From: an uncultured Flammeovirgaceae bacterium
Lineage (GTDB): Bacteria > Bacteroidota > Bacteroidia > Cytophagales > Cyclobacteriaceae
Direction: 5' to 3'
DNA length: 64,000 bases
Assembly (NCBI GenBank): GCA_937883755.1
Contig: CAKZYA010000011.1
Location: 59,300 to 123,299 of the forward strand
Of the stretch, positions 45,682-54,276 are shown one piece after another (the first letter of the stretch is position 1; each line of letters opens with the position of its first letter). Both the position numbers and the translations under genes were made by a program. A model generated the notes under the pieces. The model saw nothing but the letters and a program-made list of their open reading frames with translations. It searched no databases and was not told where the DNA came from.

Positions 45682-47205
45682 ATGAACCGTACTATTCAAT
45701 CAGCCCTTATTTCTGTTTATCATAAAGATCAGTTAGAACCAATTATTGATCAGCTAAACCAGTTGGGAGTAACCATTTACTCTACTGGTGGAACCCAAAA
45801 GTTTATTGAAGATCAGGGGGCTTCAGTAATTGCTGTGGAAGATTTAACCAGTTACCCTTCTATTCTAGGTGGGCGAGTAAAAACACTTCATCCGAAGGTA
45901 TTCGGGGGTATTTTGTATCGTCGTGAAAATGAGGGCGATCAAAGTCAGGTCGGCAAATACGATATTCCGGGGTTAGATTTGGTGATTGTAGATCTCTACC
46001 CATTTGAGGATACCGTAGCTTCAGGTGCTTCGGAAGCAGATATCATTGAGAAAATTGATATTGGTGGAATTTCTCTCATTCGAGCTGCCGCGAAAAACTA
46101 CCGAGACGTACTAGTAGTTTCTTCTCGCAGTCAGTACCAATCCCTCCTGGAGTTATTAAAAGAAAAGAAAGGTACTACTAGCCTGGAAGACCGGAAGACA
46201 TTTGCGCTGGGTGCTTTTCAAACTTCAGCACACTACGATACTGCCATTTCCAACTATTTTACTGGTGAAGCTTCAGCCTCTCTCTTCCCCAAAGAAGGAC
46301 TAACAAAGAAAACGTTACGCTACGGAGAGAATCCCCACCAGTCAGCCGAATTCTACGGCAATCTGGACGAAATGCTGGAGCAGATTCACGGCAAGGAGCT
46401 TTCATTTAATAATCTGGTAGATATTGATGCAGCAGTCGCTTTAATCCAGGAGTTTGAAGGGGAGACAGCATTTGCTATTCTGAAGCACACCAATGCTTGT
46501 GGGGTAGCTACAGCTGCTACTTTGAAAGAAGCTTACGAGAAAGCTTTTGCTGCCGATACCGTATCGGCTTTCGGTGGCATTCTAGTTACGAATGCCGAAG
46601 TAGATCAAGCGGCAGCCGAAGCCATGCACGACTTATTCTTTGAAGTGCTCATTGCGCCGTCTTTTACTAGTGATGCCCTAGAAGTGCTCACCAAAAAGAA
46701 AAAGCGTATTCTATTATTACAAAAACAACCGCTGGAGCAACCTCGTCAGTTCAAGACTTTGCTAAATGGAGTGGTAGAGCAAGACCGCGATCGAAAAACT
46801 GATATCAAGCCGGATTTAACCACTGTAACCCAAAAGCAACCAACTGAAGAAGAAATCGAAGCACTATTATTCGCGAGTAAAGTTTGTAAGCATACCAAAT
46901 CCAATACTATTATTCTAGCGAAAAAAGGACAAATGTTTTCCAGCGGAGTGGGGCAAACCTCGCGGGTAGATGCGCTGAAGCAAGCTATTGATAAAGCCGA
47001 ACGGTTTGGTTTTAATCTAAACGGGGCAGTTATGGCTTCTGATGCCTTTTTCCCTTTTCCTGATTGCGTGGAAATCGCTCAGGGCGTCGGAATTACTGCC
47101 GTTATTCAGCCCGGCGGCTCAATTCGTGATCAAGACTCAATTGACTTTTGCGATCAGCATCAAATGGCAATGGTCACTACCGGGGTGCGACACTTTAAAC
47201 ACTGA
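45682..47205 (+). CDS. purH: bifunctional AICAR transformylase/IMP cyclohydrolase
   Basis: 507 residues from the ATG at 45682, which gives the family start MNRTIQSALISVYHKDQLEP; 14 upstream codons have no family resemblance. The N-terminal MGS-like cyclohydrolase domain has STGGTQKFIEDQG and VKTLHPKVFGGILYRRE. The transformylase domain has KKTLRYGENPHQSAEFYG, LKHTNACGVATA and the VCKHTKSNTI catalytic Lys-His region. It performs the last two steps of IMP synthesis. Its stop overlaps the convergent WecA-like gene by 11 bases. Confidence 0.97.
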   Translation: MNRTIQSALISVYHKDQLEPIIDQLNQLGVTIYSTGGTQKFIEDQGASVIAVEDLTSYPSILGGRVKTLHPKVFGGILYRRENEGDQSQVGKYDIPGLDLVIVDLYPFEDTVASGASEADIIEKIDIGGISLIRAAAKNYRDVLVVSSRSQYQSLLELLKEKKGTTSLEDRKTFALGAFQTSAHYDTAISNYFTGEASASLFPKEGLTKKTLRYGENPHQSAEFYGNLDEMLEQIHGKELSFNNLVDIDAAVALIQEFEGETAFAILKHTNACGVATAATLKEAYEKAFAADTVSAFGGILVTNAEVDQAAAEAMHDLFFEVLIAPSFTSDALEVLTKKKKRILLLQKQPLEQPRQFKTLLNGVVEQDRDRKTDIKPDLTTVTQKQPTEEEIEALLFASKVCKHTKSNTIILAKKGQMFSSGVGQTSRVDALKQAIDKAERFGFNLNGAVMASDAFFPFPDCVEIAQGVGITAVIQPGGSIRDQDSIDFCDQHQMAMVTTGVRHFKH

Positions 47206-48388
47206 TGCTGGTAGCCTGAGCAGGCCGAGGTTGTAATGTGGGAGTGGGAGTAGTTTCCCGAGGTGCCTCACTAATAGCTCGTGTTTTGGCAGGTTCTCGC
47301 TTCTGCACAAACAGCTTAGAATGACGAACCAATAGGCTTCTTCTTACTACTACTGCATATATAGCAAAGACTAAAACAATAATCGATAGTGAAGAGGCAA
47401 TTGAGTATTGAGCAGCAAAGAGGCTGAAAAGGACAATTAAGCCACTTGCTATCGAGAGATACAAAGTAGCGCGCCTATGACTGTTACCATTATCTATAAT
47501 TAGGTGGTGAACATGATTACGATCGGGAGAGAATGGACTAGCACCTCGCATAAGTCGGTGGCTGAACACTCGCAGTGTATCAAATAACGGAACAGCTAAT
47601 ACTGCAATAGCTAGAGTAGGTGCGTTACCAATGTACCACGTGTTCGGGCTCTCATTAAATTGGATAAATTTCACCGATAGCACTGCTAGAATAAATCCAA
47701 CCACTAGTGAGCCACTATCACCCATAAATATCTTGTGATGCTTGGAAAAGTTAAATCGCAGAAAACCTACCAGAGCCCCAATCAGAGTAGCGCATAGTAG
47801 TGTGCCCCACAAGACTCCAGTTACAGTGAAGTAGATACCGTAGGCCGTAGCTGCCACTGCTCCGAGGCAACCGGCTAGGCCATCTATTCCGTCAATCAGA
47901 TTGTATGCATTGGTAACTACTACAAAGACAAACAGTGTAATGCCAAAACTGAACGCATAAGATAGTTCATGAACCCCCAACATGCCATAAAAGCTACTTA
48001 TCCGAATATCGGTGAGAGCGATAAAAATGGCACCAGCAACTAATTGTGCGAGTAGCTTTTTTGCAGGGTCAATAACCAGAATATCATCTTTTATACCAAT
48101 GAAAAACAAAATGACAATGGCAGGTAGTATCTGAAGAAAGGAAAAGTCAGATGAATTACTCCAGCTTGCAGCTACGGTAAATACAATAATAATGGATGCG
48201 AAAATAGCTACACCGCCCAAACTAGGCGTATTTTGCCAGTGAGAGCTACGATTATTAGGTTCAGCTAATAGGTTTTTTTCCCGAGCTACTCGAATAACTG
48301 CTGGAATAACCGCTGAAGTAATAAGGAATGAAGAAAGTAGCACAAAAGATAGCAACACCCAAGGATATTCAGATAGTGGTGTAAGCAT
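47195..48388 (-). CDS. WecA/MraY-family polyprenyl-phosphate sugar-phosphate transferase
   Basis: 397 residues from the ATG at 48388, placing the first membrane helix at the N-terminus; the in-frame ATG at 48430 would add 14 hydrophilic residues. About eleven helices are present. Diagnostic loops are SLGGVAIF, GIKDDIL, NLIDGIDGLAGC, MGDSGSLVVGF and the histidine motif RNHVHHLI. It links a sugar phosphate, usually GlcNAc-1-P, to undecaprenyl phosphate at the start of O-antigen or capsule synthesis. The C-terminal 40 residues are basic and Pro/Thr-rich, without a known fold. Confidence 0.93.
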   Translation of the reverse strand: MLTPLSEYPWVLLSFVLLSSFLITSAVIPAVIRVAREKNLLAEPNNRSSHWQNTPSLGGVAIFASIIIVFTVAASWSNSSDFSFLQILPAIVILFFIGIKDDILVIDPAKKLLAQLVAGAIFIALTDIRISSFYGMLGVHELSYAFSFGITLFVFVVVTNAYNLIDGIDGLAGCLGAVAATAYGIYFTVTGVLWGTLLCATLIGALVGFLRFNFSKHHKIFMGDSGSLVVGFILAVLSVKFIQFNESPNTWYIGNAPTLAIAVLAVPLFDTLRVFSHRLMRGASPFSPDRNHVHHLIIDNGNSHRRATLYLSIASGLIVLFSLFAAQYSIASSLSIIVLVFAIYAVVVRRSLLVRHSKLFVQKREPAKTRAISEAPRETTPTPTLQPRPAQATSISV

Positions 48389-48832
48389 GAACTTATGTTT
48401 TGTAAGGATGAATGTTGATTTTTGAACCAATGATAAAAGCAGTAATTAATCGCCTTAAAAATGCCTTTTTCACTGATCAACACTAAAGTAAACAGATTAT
48501 CTTTCTGTTGTAGAAAAATGTAAGATTGGTGTGCTAAACTCGATAACATTTATGTGAATCCTGGCTCTTTTTTCAGATAAAAAAAGGTTTTGGTAAATAT
48601 CATCCCAAAGAAACTGCTGAAAGATCTGTCAATACAATTGAATAATTCTTGTAGGTAGATATTTCTACTCGGGAGAGAGTAGCACCATCTGGGTAGACTG
48701 ATACCAATAACTTATTAGAACCAAATGGAACGGCTAATAAATAATTAGATGGATAAGGAGGAAAAAAATAAGCCTATCACGTTTTCGCAATAGGCTGATA
48801 AAAGTTTTACACTACGTGAGTAGCGATAAAAG
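48389..48832. other. 444-base intergenic region
   Basis: No convincing gene. The short frame at 48286-48549 on the minus strand is a shadow of the WecA-like gene. The right end holds the terminator of the next gene (48771-48796). The remainder is AT-rich with no recognisable element. Confidence 0.65.
48771..48796 (-). terminator. intrinsic terminator after the 48833 gene
   Basis: A perfect 7-base stem (AGCCTAT / ATAGGCT) with a 12-base loop. On the minus strand it is followed by TATTTTTTTCC. Confidence 0.8.
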
Positions 48833-49309
48833 TTAATGGATGGATTCTACTACTGGCTCAACCTTAAGAGATGGTAATTCTACTTGCTGGAGTAGCTGCT
48901 CTTCTAGTAGATCAGCCCAGGTATTCATATAAAGCATTACATCTTCGCGATAGTTATGGCGTAGATGTCGAGAGCCTTTTGGTAATCGGGTTAGCACAGC
49001 CTTATCGGAAAGTCGCTCCAGATGCTTAAAATCAACGATTTCCATACCCGCATCTAGCATAATGGATATTACTTGATCCATCAGATAACCACTAGTTGGG
49101 CAGTAATCCATTGCCTGTTCGCTCCAGTCGCCCCCACGAGTTCGCATAGCATATTCGTGAATATCAGCTCGGGAGAGTTGAGTAATTTCTTGCACTAAAT
49201 GCCCACAGTTACAACTACCCATATGCCCCCACTGATACTGGGGTGAGTCAGCAATCTTCTTAGCAGTATTCCGAATTGCCGCAATTAGGGCTGGTTTGGG
49301 TGATGCCAT
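48833..49309 (-). CDS. conserved protein of unknown function with Cys/His cluster
   Basis: 158 residues, soluble, no signal. Two notable motifs are GSCNCGHLVQ (Cys33, Cys35, His37) and DYCPTSGYLMDQ (Cys70), which could bind a metal. The rest is helical, with a charged middle (LPKGSRHLRHNYREDV). I do not recognise the family. It is transcribed alone, with its own terminator. Coding is well supported by length, codon composition and terminator placement. Confidence 0.8.
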   Translation of the reverse strand: MASPKPALIAAIRNTAKKIADSPQYQWGHMGSCNCGHLVQEITQLSRADIHEYAMRTRGGDWSEQAMDYCPTSGYLMDQVISIMLDAGMEIVDFKHLERLSDKAVLTRLPKGSRHLRHNYREDVMLYMNTWADLLEEQLLQQVELPSLKVEPVVESIH

Positions 49310-49436
49310 ATCAAATTCTATTAAGTGAGAAAACTAATTGATGTATAAACTAGCTATAGGAAATATGGTTTTTCAGGAAATTTACTAATTTGGCTTAGCA
49401 AATAAAAACTTTTAACAATTAGTATCTTACTAGGAC

Positions 49437-49550
49437 ATGGGAAAAGGAGATAAAAAGACCAAGCGCGGAAAAATCATGAAAGGCACATTTGGAGTGAGTC
49501 GTCCGAAGAAAAAGAAGACAGATAAGCCTGCTGACGAAAAAGAGAGCTAA
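49437..49550 (+). CDS. 30S ribosomal protein THX (bTHX)
   Basis: A 37-residue gene, very basic: it begins MGKGDKKTKRGKI and continues MKGTFGVSRPKKKK before a short acidic tail. This matches the THX family, small 30S proteins of Thermus and Bacteroidota with the pattern MGKGDKK(S/T)xRGKI-x2-G(S/T)FG-x3-P(R/K)KKK. It probably stabilises the head of the 30S subunit. It stands alone between two minus-strand genes and ends 3 bases before the convergent DUF4136 gene. Confidence 0.9.
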   Translation: MGKGDKKTKRGKIMKGTFGVSRPKKKKTDKPADEKES

Positions 49551-49553
49551 GTA

Positions 49554-50141
49554 TCAGTTAGCGGCTGAGACGGCACTTTTCATACTGATGGGAAACTCCT
49601 TAAATAGTTTATTCACCATTTTGTAGGCAGTCTCGAACCGTTCTTCAGGATTATTCACGGGACCAGTACTAATGCCACGCCAGATTAGCTCTTTAGCTTC
49701 CTTATCAAACAGGTCAACTACCATTGTTCCAGTTTTCTCAATTTTTATTTCCCGGTAGGTTTGGGGAGGAGGCATCCATCCCCAAGCGTAAGGATTATAG
49801 GCCCACATCCGTCGCCCGTAGGCTCCGTAGGGGTCAGTTGATCTCGTCACTGCCTTTTGTTCTTCATCAGTCATAATGTTGAATGCAATAAGAAGCTCAG
49901 GATTCTCCGTATCGGGCTGATAATCTTTTTGACGTAGTTGAGCTGCGATGCTTTTACGGATTTCCTCGAACAGAATTAGGCTGGCCTGATCCATTTCGGA
50001 TTCATCAGGTGAGACGAATGCAAAGGTTTTGAAACCATTCACCTGCCGGGCTGCTGGGGCTTCGGTGTAGGTTTTAATTGATGAGCAAGCTACACTAATG
50101 TAGCTAATAATGAATATCCCAAAAATATATCGATAGATCAT
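49554..50141 (-). CDS. DUF4136 lipoprotein
   Basis: 195 residues. The signal ends YISVAC (Cys19). The mature part matches the DUF4136 pattern: FKTFAFVSPDE near the start, an ILFEEIRKSIAAQLRQKDY helix, ELLIAFN strand and TGTMVVDLFDKEAKELIWRG near the end. A Pro/Tyr/Trp-rich insert (YNPYAWGWMPPPQTY) interrupts the domain. Function is unknown; the family is common in Bacteroidota envelopes. Its start is preceded by 57 bases before the next gene's stop. Confidence 0.88.
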   Translation of the reverse strand: MIYRYIFGIFIISYISVACSSIKTYTEAPAARQVNGFKTFAFVSPDESEMDQASLILFEEIRKSIAAQLRQKDYQPDTENPELLIAFNIMTDEEQKAVTRSTDPYGAYGRRMWAYNPYAWGWMPPPQTYREIKIEKTGTMVVDLFDKEAKELIWRGISTGPVNNPEERFETAYKMVNKLFKEFPISMKSAVSAAN

Positions 50142-50198
50142 ATTGGTAGTCCTCCGTAAGCAGAACGTAAAAACTGCCCTGATTTGTGCAAACCACTG

Positions 50199-51188
50199 TT
50201 AGGATTCGCTAATTTTTAAGACAATTTTTCCTGTGTTTTGGTTGGATTCCATTCGCTGATGTGCTGTTTTCACCTCATTCCAATCTACAACTTGATCAAT
50301 TACCGGACGTAGCCGACCATCTTGAAAGCGTAGAATAGCAAATTCAGCAAAGGCTCTGGTCAGGCGAATTTGGTACTCACGACTGCGGGAGCGTAAAGTA
50401 GATGCTAGTATTTGAATACGCTTACGTAGTAAATTCCCCAGGTTAAATTGCTCCAGATGAGCGCCCCCCAGCAGTGCCAACATAATTAATCGTCCGTCAG
50501 TACGCAGTACCGAAATATTGCGCTCAAAGTAGGGAGCAGCGATGAAATCAATAATCACATCCACACCTTCACCATCTGTAATCTCCTTCACTTCTTTCTT
50601 AAAATCCTGGTTTTTATAATCAATGATGTAGTGGGCTCCTAAATCTTGGCAAGTATTATGTTTAGCCTGCGAAGCTGTGACGATAATATCGCCTGCCTGC
50701 ATCGCCTTTGCTAACTGAATCGCTGCGGTTCCTACGCCACTGGCTCCCGCATGAATCAGAATTCGTTCACTAGGCTGTAGTTTCCCCAACCAGTGTACGG
50801 CCTGAAAGGCAGTCATAAACACCTCAGGAATAGCCGCTGCTTCTTCAAAGGATAAATTATCAGGAATTGCCATTGCCATATCCTGGTGAATGACAGCGTA
50901 TTCGGCATAGCCACCGCCGGGTAACAGTCCAAATACTTTATCTCCTACCTTCCACTTTTCTACTTCTGCCCCTACTTCCATAATTTCACCACTCATTTCT
51001 AGCCCCAAAATTAGCGAAGCCCCTTCTGGTGGAGGATACTTACCTTCCCGTTGTAAAATATCCGCCCGATTCAATGCCGTAGCGCGGACTTTTACCAGTA
51101 CTTCATCCATAGCAGGCTTGGGAGTTTGGTACTCTCCCATATAAAGCTGATCAGCTTTCCCGAATGATTTGATAAGAATGGCTTTCAT
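50199..51188 (-). CDS. NADPH:quinone oxidoreductase, MDR superfamily
   Basis: 329 residues. The family signature is present: GxxxNRADILQREGKYP region (ALNRADILQREGKYPPP), GLEMSGEIMEVG, the nucleotide loop HAGASGVGTAAIQLAKA, and MLALLGG near the C-terminus. No zinc-binding cysteines are seen, so it is of the zinc-free quinone-oxidoreductase type (related to PIG3). It probably reduces quinones or unsaturated carbonyls. It is monocistronic. Confidence 0.92.
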   Translation of the reverse strand: MKAILIKSFGKADQLYMGEYQTPKPAMDEVLVKVRATALNRADILQREGKYPPPEGASLILGLEMSGEIMEVGAEVEKWKVGDKVFGLLPGGGYAEYAVIHQDMAMAIPDNLSFEEAAAIPEVFMTAFQAVHWLGKLQPSERILIHAGASGVGTAAIQLAKAMQAGDIIVTASQAKHNTCQDLGAHYIIDYKNQDFKKEVKEITDGEGVDVIIDFIAAPYFERNISVLRTDGRLIMLALLGGAHLEQFNLGNLLRKRIQILASTLRSRSREYQIRLTRAFAEFAILRFQDGRLRPVIDQVVDWNEVKTAHQRMESNQNTGKIVLKISES

Positions 51189-51248
51189 AGGTTGACAGTG
51201 TTTCTAGTATAGTTGTAAAAATGGGAAGTCTTGCCGGGTGAACGAAGA

Positions 51249-51312
51249 GAATTCCGGCATCTCCTGATTTATAAGGAGGGAGGCCCCGGAATTCGTTATC
51301 ACTCATCCGGGG
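51249..51312. repeat. complex palindromic element between qor and fic
   Basis: GAATTCCGG (51249-51257) pairs with CCGGAATTC (51286-51294), enclosing a smaller CTCCT/AGGAG hairpin. CCCCGGA (51284-51290) can instead pair with TCCGGGG (51306-51312), so two mutually exclusive foldings exist. Related bases (CCCCGGAAT ... GGGGAT) recur on the other side of the fic gene at 52708. Confidence 0.6.
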
Positions 51313-51321
51313 ATACGTATC

Positions 51322-52650
51322 TTATTTTTTATTTTTCTGAAGCTCGGCTATTTTTTGCTCTATAACCTCTTTGTGTTTTTTCGTTTCCGCCTGAACTAAC
51401 TCATCCATTTCTTTTTCGGTGAGTTGTTCACCGTAAGGTTTTTCTATTCTGAAGCCCGTTCTAGAGATAAAGAGAAACGTATTTGACTTGCTTTTGTCAA
51501 TGGATATTCCAGAATCGTGCTTAAAGCCCTCAAGTCCGATACGATCTATACTTTGATATCTGTAGTACATTGCAAAGTGGGTCGTGTGCTTAGTAATCTC
51601 TGTTTTTACTCTACTAATATTGTACTCTTCATCCATACCACGCATTGCTGGATCAGAACTATGAAGAGTGAAACCTGCTTCTTTGTAGATCTTATCGAAT
51701 TTACTACAAGAAGCTACGAACTTACGAAATAAAGGAACTACAGATTTCTCGAATAGTGCCACTATTGTATTTTCATCAAGTTCTATTTTCTTGTCAAATG
51801 ACTCAATTCGCTTCTCTAGTATTGCTAATTCTTTGTCCAAATCATCTGGTTCCTCGATATCTTCACCTCTTGCTCCTTTAATCATAATCTCTAGTGAGCG
51901 GATGAGATTTTCTGTGATATATTCGACGAAGGGCTCTAGAATTCCAGCATCAGCTTGTCGGAGGGCAGCGATGTAGTTTGCCTTGTCTTGAGTTTTGATA
52001 ATTACCGGTGGATAGCCAAACTGCATTAAAATAAAATTCATCAGAATACGGGCGGTACGACCATTGCCATCATCAAACGGATGAATACGAATAAAACGAT
52101 AGTGAAACTCGGCTGCAAATAGAATTGGGTTGGCTTCTTCTTTCTTCTCTCGGTACCACGCCAGTAAATCGTGCATCTTCGCTGGAGTTTCTTCTGGTGT
52201 AGCGAAATAGAATATCTCGCCAGTCTTGGTCAGTACGTGGTTAGGTTCGGTTTTATATTTTCCAATTCGTACCCATTTCTTCGTTGGCTTACCGTCAGGA
52301 GTAATTGCGTCTGTTTGGTAATCTTGCTTTAGAATGAGCTCATGAAGTTGACGGATGAAGTTCTCGGTAAGTGGGCGATCTTCTTTGAGTACTTCTTCTA
52401 CCCATTTAATGGCTTCGTCGTGTCCGGTTACTTCTAAATGATCTTTCAGTGGTTTGCCCTGGGCAGTGATGCCAAATAGAATAAGTGCTTTGGTTTCTCC
52501 GTAAGTCAGGGAGTTACCTTCTAGATTGTTGGAATGAAAGTTCCAGTCTAGGCGGAATTTCTGCATAATCCGCAGTTCGTCAGCCTTACTGATTGGACGT
52601 AAATCATCCAGCTTTTTCTTGAGGGCTACGGCGGTTGTGATATTACTCAT
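51322..52650 (-). CDS. Fic-domain protein with N-terminal inhibitory motif
   Basis: 442 residues. The Fic motif IHPFDDGNGRTAR (His190 catalytic) is intact, so AMP-transfer activity is expected. An N-terminal inhibitory motif S-N-N-L-E-G (Ser40, Glu44, Gly45) marks it as a class II, self-inhibited enzyme. The C-terminal 180 residues are a helical and mixed region without a recognised DNA-binding fold. The target protein is unknown. It is flanked by palindromic repeats on both sides, suggesting mobility of the region. Confidence 0.93.
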   Translation of the reverse strand: MSNITTAVALKKKLDDLRPISKADELRIMQKFRLDWNFHSNNLEGNSLTYGETKALILFGITAQGKPLKDHLEVTGHDEAIKWVEEVLKEDRPLTENFIRQLHELILKQDYQTDAITPDGKPTKKWVRIGKYKTEPNHVLTKTGEIFYFATPEETPAKMHDLLAWYREKKEEANPILFAAEFHYRFIRIHPFDDGNGRTARILMNFILMQFGYPPVIIKTQDKANYIAALRQADAGILEPFVEYITENLIRSLEIMIKGARGEDIEEPDDLDKELAILEKRIESFDKKIELDENTIVALFEKSVVPLFRKFVASCSKFDKIYKEAGFTLHSSDPAMRGMDEEYNISRVKTEITKHTTHFAMYYRYQSIDRIGLEGFKHDSGISIDKSKSNTFLFISRTGFRIEKPYGEQLTEKEMDELVQAETKKHKEVIEQKIAELQKNKK

Positions 52651-52707
52651 AACCTAATATACGAGAATTTATTAGGGAAGGTAAAGCTAGTAAACATTGA
52701 CAGGAGA

Positions 52708-52728
52708 CCCCGGAATAAATCTGGGGAT
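52708..52728. repeat. short palindromic element downstream of the TolC gene
   Basis: CCCCGGAAT followed by AAATCT and GGGGAT, related to the element at 51284-51312. It lies between the start of fic (minus) and the end of the TolC-like gene (minus). Confidence 0.5.
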
Positions 52729-52734
52729 GGATCT

Positions 52735-54093
52735 TTAATAACTACTGCTGGCTAATTTTCCACTTAATCGCATGAGTTCTATTTCGGCGATTTTGGTGGA
52801 GTAGACCGCATCCAGTAGGCGACCAGAGGCGGCTACGGCAATGCGTTGGGCTTCGCGTAGTTCTAGAGAATTGGAGTTTCCTAAGCGGTAGCGTTCCAGG
52901 GCAATTTCGGCTCGCTCTTGGGCAATGGCTTCGTTTTCAGTTTCTAATTCAATGAGTTGAATACTGTTGGTGTAATTGATAAACGTTTTTTCTAGCCCAG
53001 CTTCTAATTGCAGCCGTAAATCTTGGGTAGCGTACTGCTGGGTTTCCATAGCAATCTGGGCGTTTTGGATAAGCCGGTTTTTATTAAACCCATTAAATAA
53101 ATTCCAGCGGGCGGTGACTCCGTATAAAAAACCATTGGAGCGGTTGCCTAGCAGAATTCCAGCTTCAGCTTCGGAAAGTGCATAGGCGTACCCTCCTTCC
53201 ACGCTAATTACTGGTAAACGGTCGGCGCGTAGCTCACGGGTAGTTAAGTAGGCAACATTTTCCTCCTGACGGGCTCGAAGTAATTGGGGGTTGGCACTAA
53301 GCATAGTTTCTTTAAGTCCGGCTAAGCGAAGCTCTAGATTAGCATCAATCTGGTTGGGTACTGAGAACTTGGTGTCTGGTGGGCGAGCCAATAAGGTATT
53401 TAAATCTACCTTCGCATTGTATATCTGCTGGCGTTGACTAATCAAAGCTGAGGTATCGGCGTTGTAATCGGCTTGGGCAGCCAAGTATTCTAATTTGGAT
53501 GTACGACCTACTTCGTACTGCGTTTTAGCTAGTTGCTTGCGAATGTCCGAAAGTTCCAGTGCATTTTGAATGACCGTGAGTAGTTCCTGCTCTAAAATGA
53601 CCGTGTAATACGCTGAAGCAATATCTGCTACCAAGTTTTCTACCGTAGCCTGAGCATCTAAATTACTAGCCTGCTGAATTTCGTTCAGTTTATTGTAGGT
53701 AGCGAACATTCGAGTTCCATCGAAGATTGTCCAACTCACCAGTGCTGATGCAGCAGTTGCATTTGATCGGGCACCGTTTACTGTTCGGGTAGGGTCTTCT
53801 GCCCGGTCGAAGGTCAATTCTATATCTTGAACCTCATAGTTACGAGAAGCTAATACATCCAAATTAGGTAACATACCGGCATTTCCTGGAGAGAAATTGT
53901 TATTAGCAATTTCTTGATCATTCTGGGCAATCTTCACTGAAAAGTTATTTTCCAGTCCAGTGCGGATGGCTTCTTCTAGTGTGAGGATGTTTTCCTGGGC
54001 TTGAGTAGCTAGAGGAAATATAAAGAGTAAGAAGAACACATGAACGATATTGATAATTTTGCGAAGACTAGGATCTAATCTCAGATTCTTCAA
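52735..54093 (-). CDS. TolC-family outer-membrane efflux protein
   Basis: 452 residues from a TTG at 54093. The TTG is chosen because it starts KNLRLDPSLRKIINIVHVFF... ending FPLATQAQ, a complete signal peptide. The frame runs on upstream to an ATG at 54258, but those 55 codons fall in a palindromic repeat and would bury the signal peptide. The body has the two TolC repeats (LTLEEAIRTGLENNFSVKIA and LEAGLEKTFINYTNSIQLI). It forms the outer-membrane exit duct of the pump encoded upstream. The RND gene's stop is 18 bases before the upstream ATG, so the true start deserves care. Confidence 0.85.
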   Translation of the reverse strand: MKNLRLDPSLRKIINIVHVFFLLFIFPLATQAQENILTLEEAIRTGLENNFSVKIAQNDQEIANNNFSPGNAGMLPNLDVLASRNYEVQDIELTFDRAEDPTRTVNGARSNATAASALVSWTIFDGTRMFATYNKLNEIQQASNLDAQATVENLVADIASAYYTVILEQELLTVIQNALELSDIRKQLAKTQYEVGRTSKLEYLAAQADYNADTSALISQRQQIYNAKVDLNTLLARPPDTKFSVPNQIDANLELRLAGLKETMLSANPQLLRARQEENVAYLTTRELRADRLPVISVEGGYAYALSEAEAGILLGNRSNGFLYGVTARWNLFNGFNKNRLIQNAQIAMETQQYATQDLRLQLEAGLEKTFINYTNSIQLIELETENEAIAQERAEIALERYRLGNSNSLELREAQRIAVAASGRLLDAVYSTKIAEIELMRLSGKLASSSY

Positions 54094-54257
54094 ATCCCCC
54101 TTACCCGTTTCACGGCGGTCTCCTTTTCCAAGGGGGAATATCGCATATTGCAATATCTTCGCAAGCAAAGGAGTTTTCTTATGTGTTTCTCCCCCTTTAA
54201 AAAAGAGGATAGGAGGGATTTTTTGACTGTGAAGGTCTTTTCGGCTATGTAGTATCA
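54094..54257. repeat. palindromic repeat inserted at the 5' end of the TolC gene
   Basis: Two G/C-run inverted segments: AATCCCCCTT (54094-54103 area) facing AAGGGGGAAT near 54140, and a second near 54195-54225 (CCCCCTTT and AGGAGGGATT). The frame stays open through it in line with tolC. Such 'AATCCCCCTT...' elements are common as dispersed repeats in some bacteria; here only this copy is in the window, so the claim rests on structure. Confidence 0.5.
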
Positions 54258-54276
54258 TTTTACTAAAGTAGAAATA

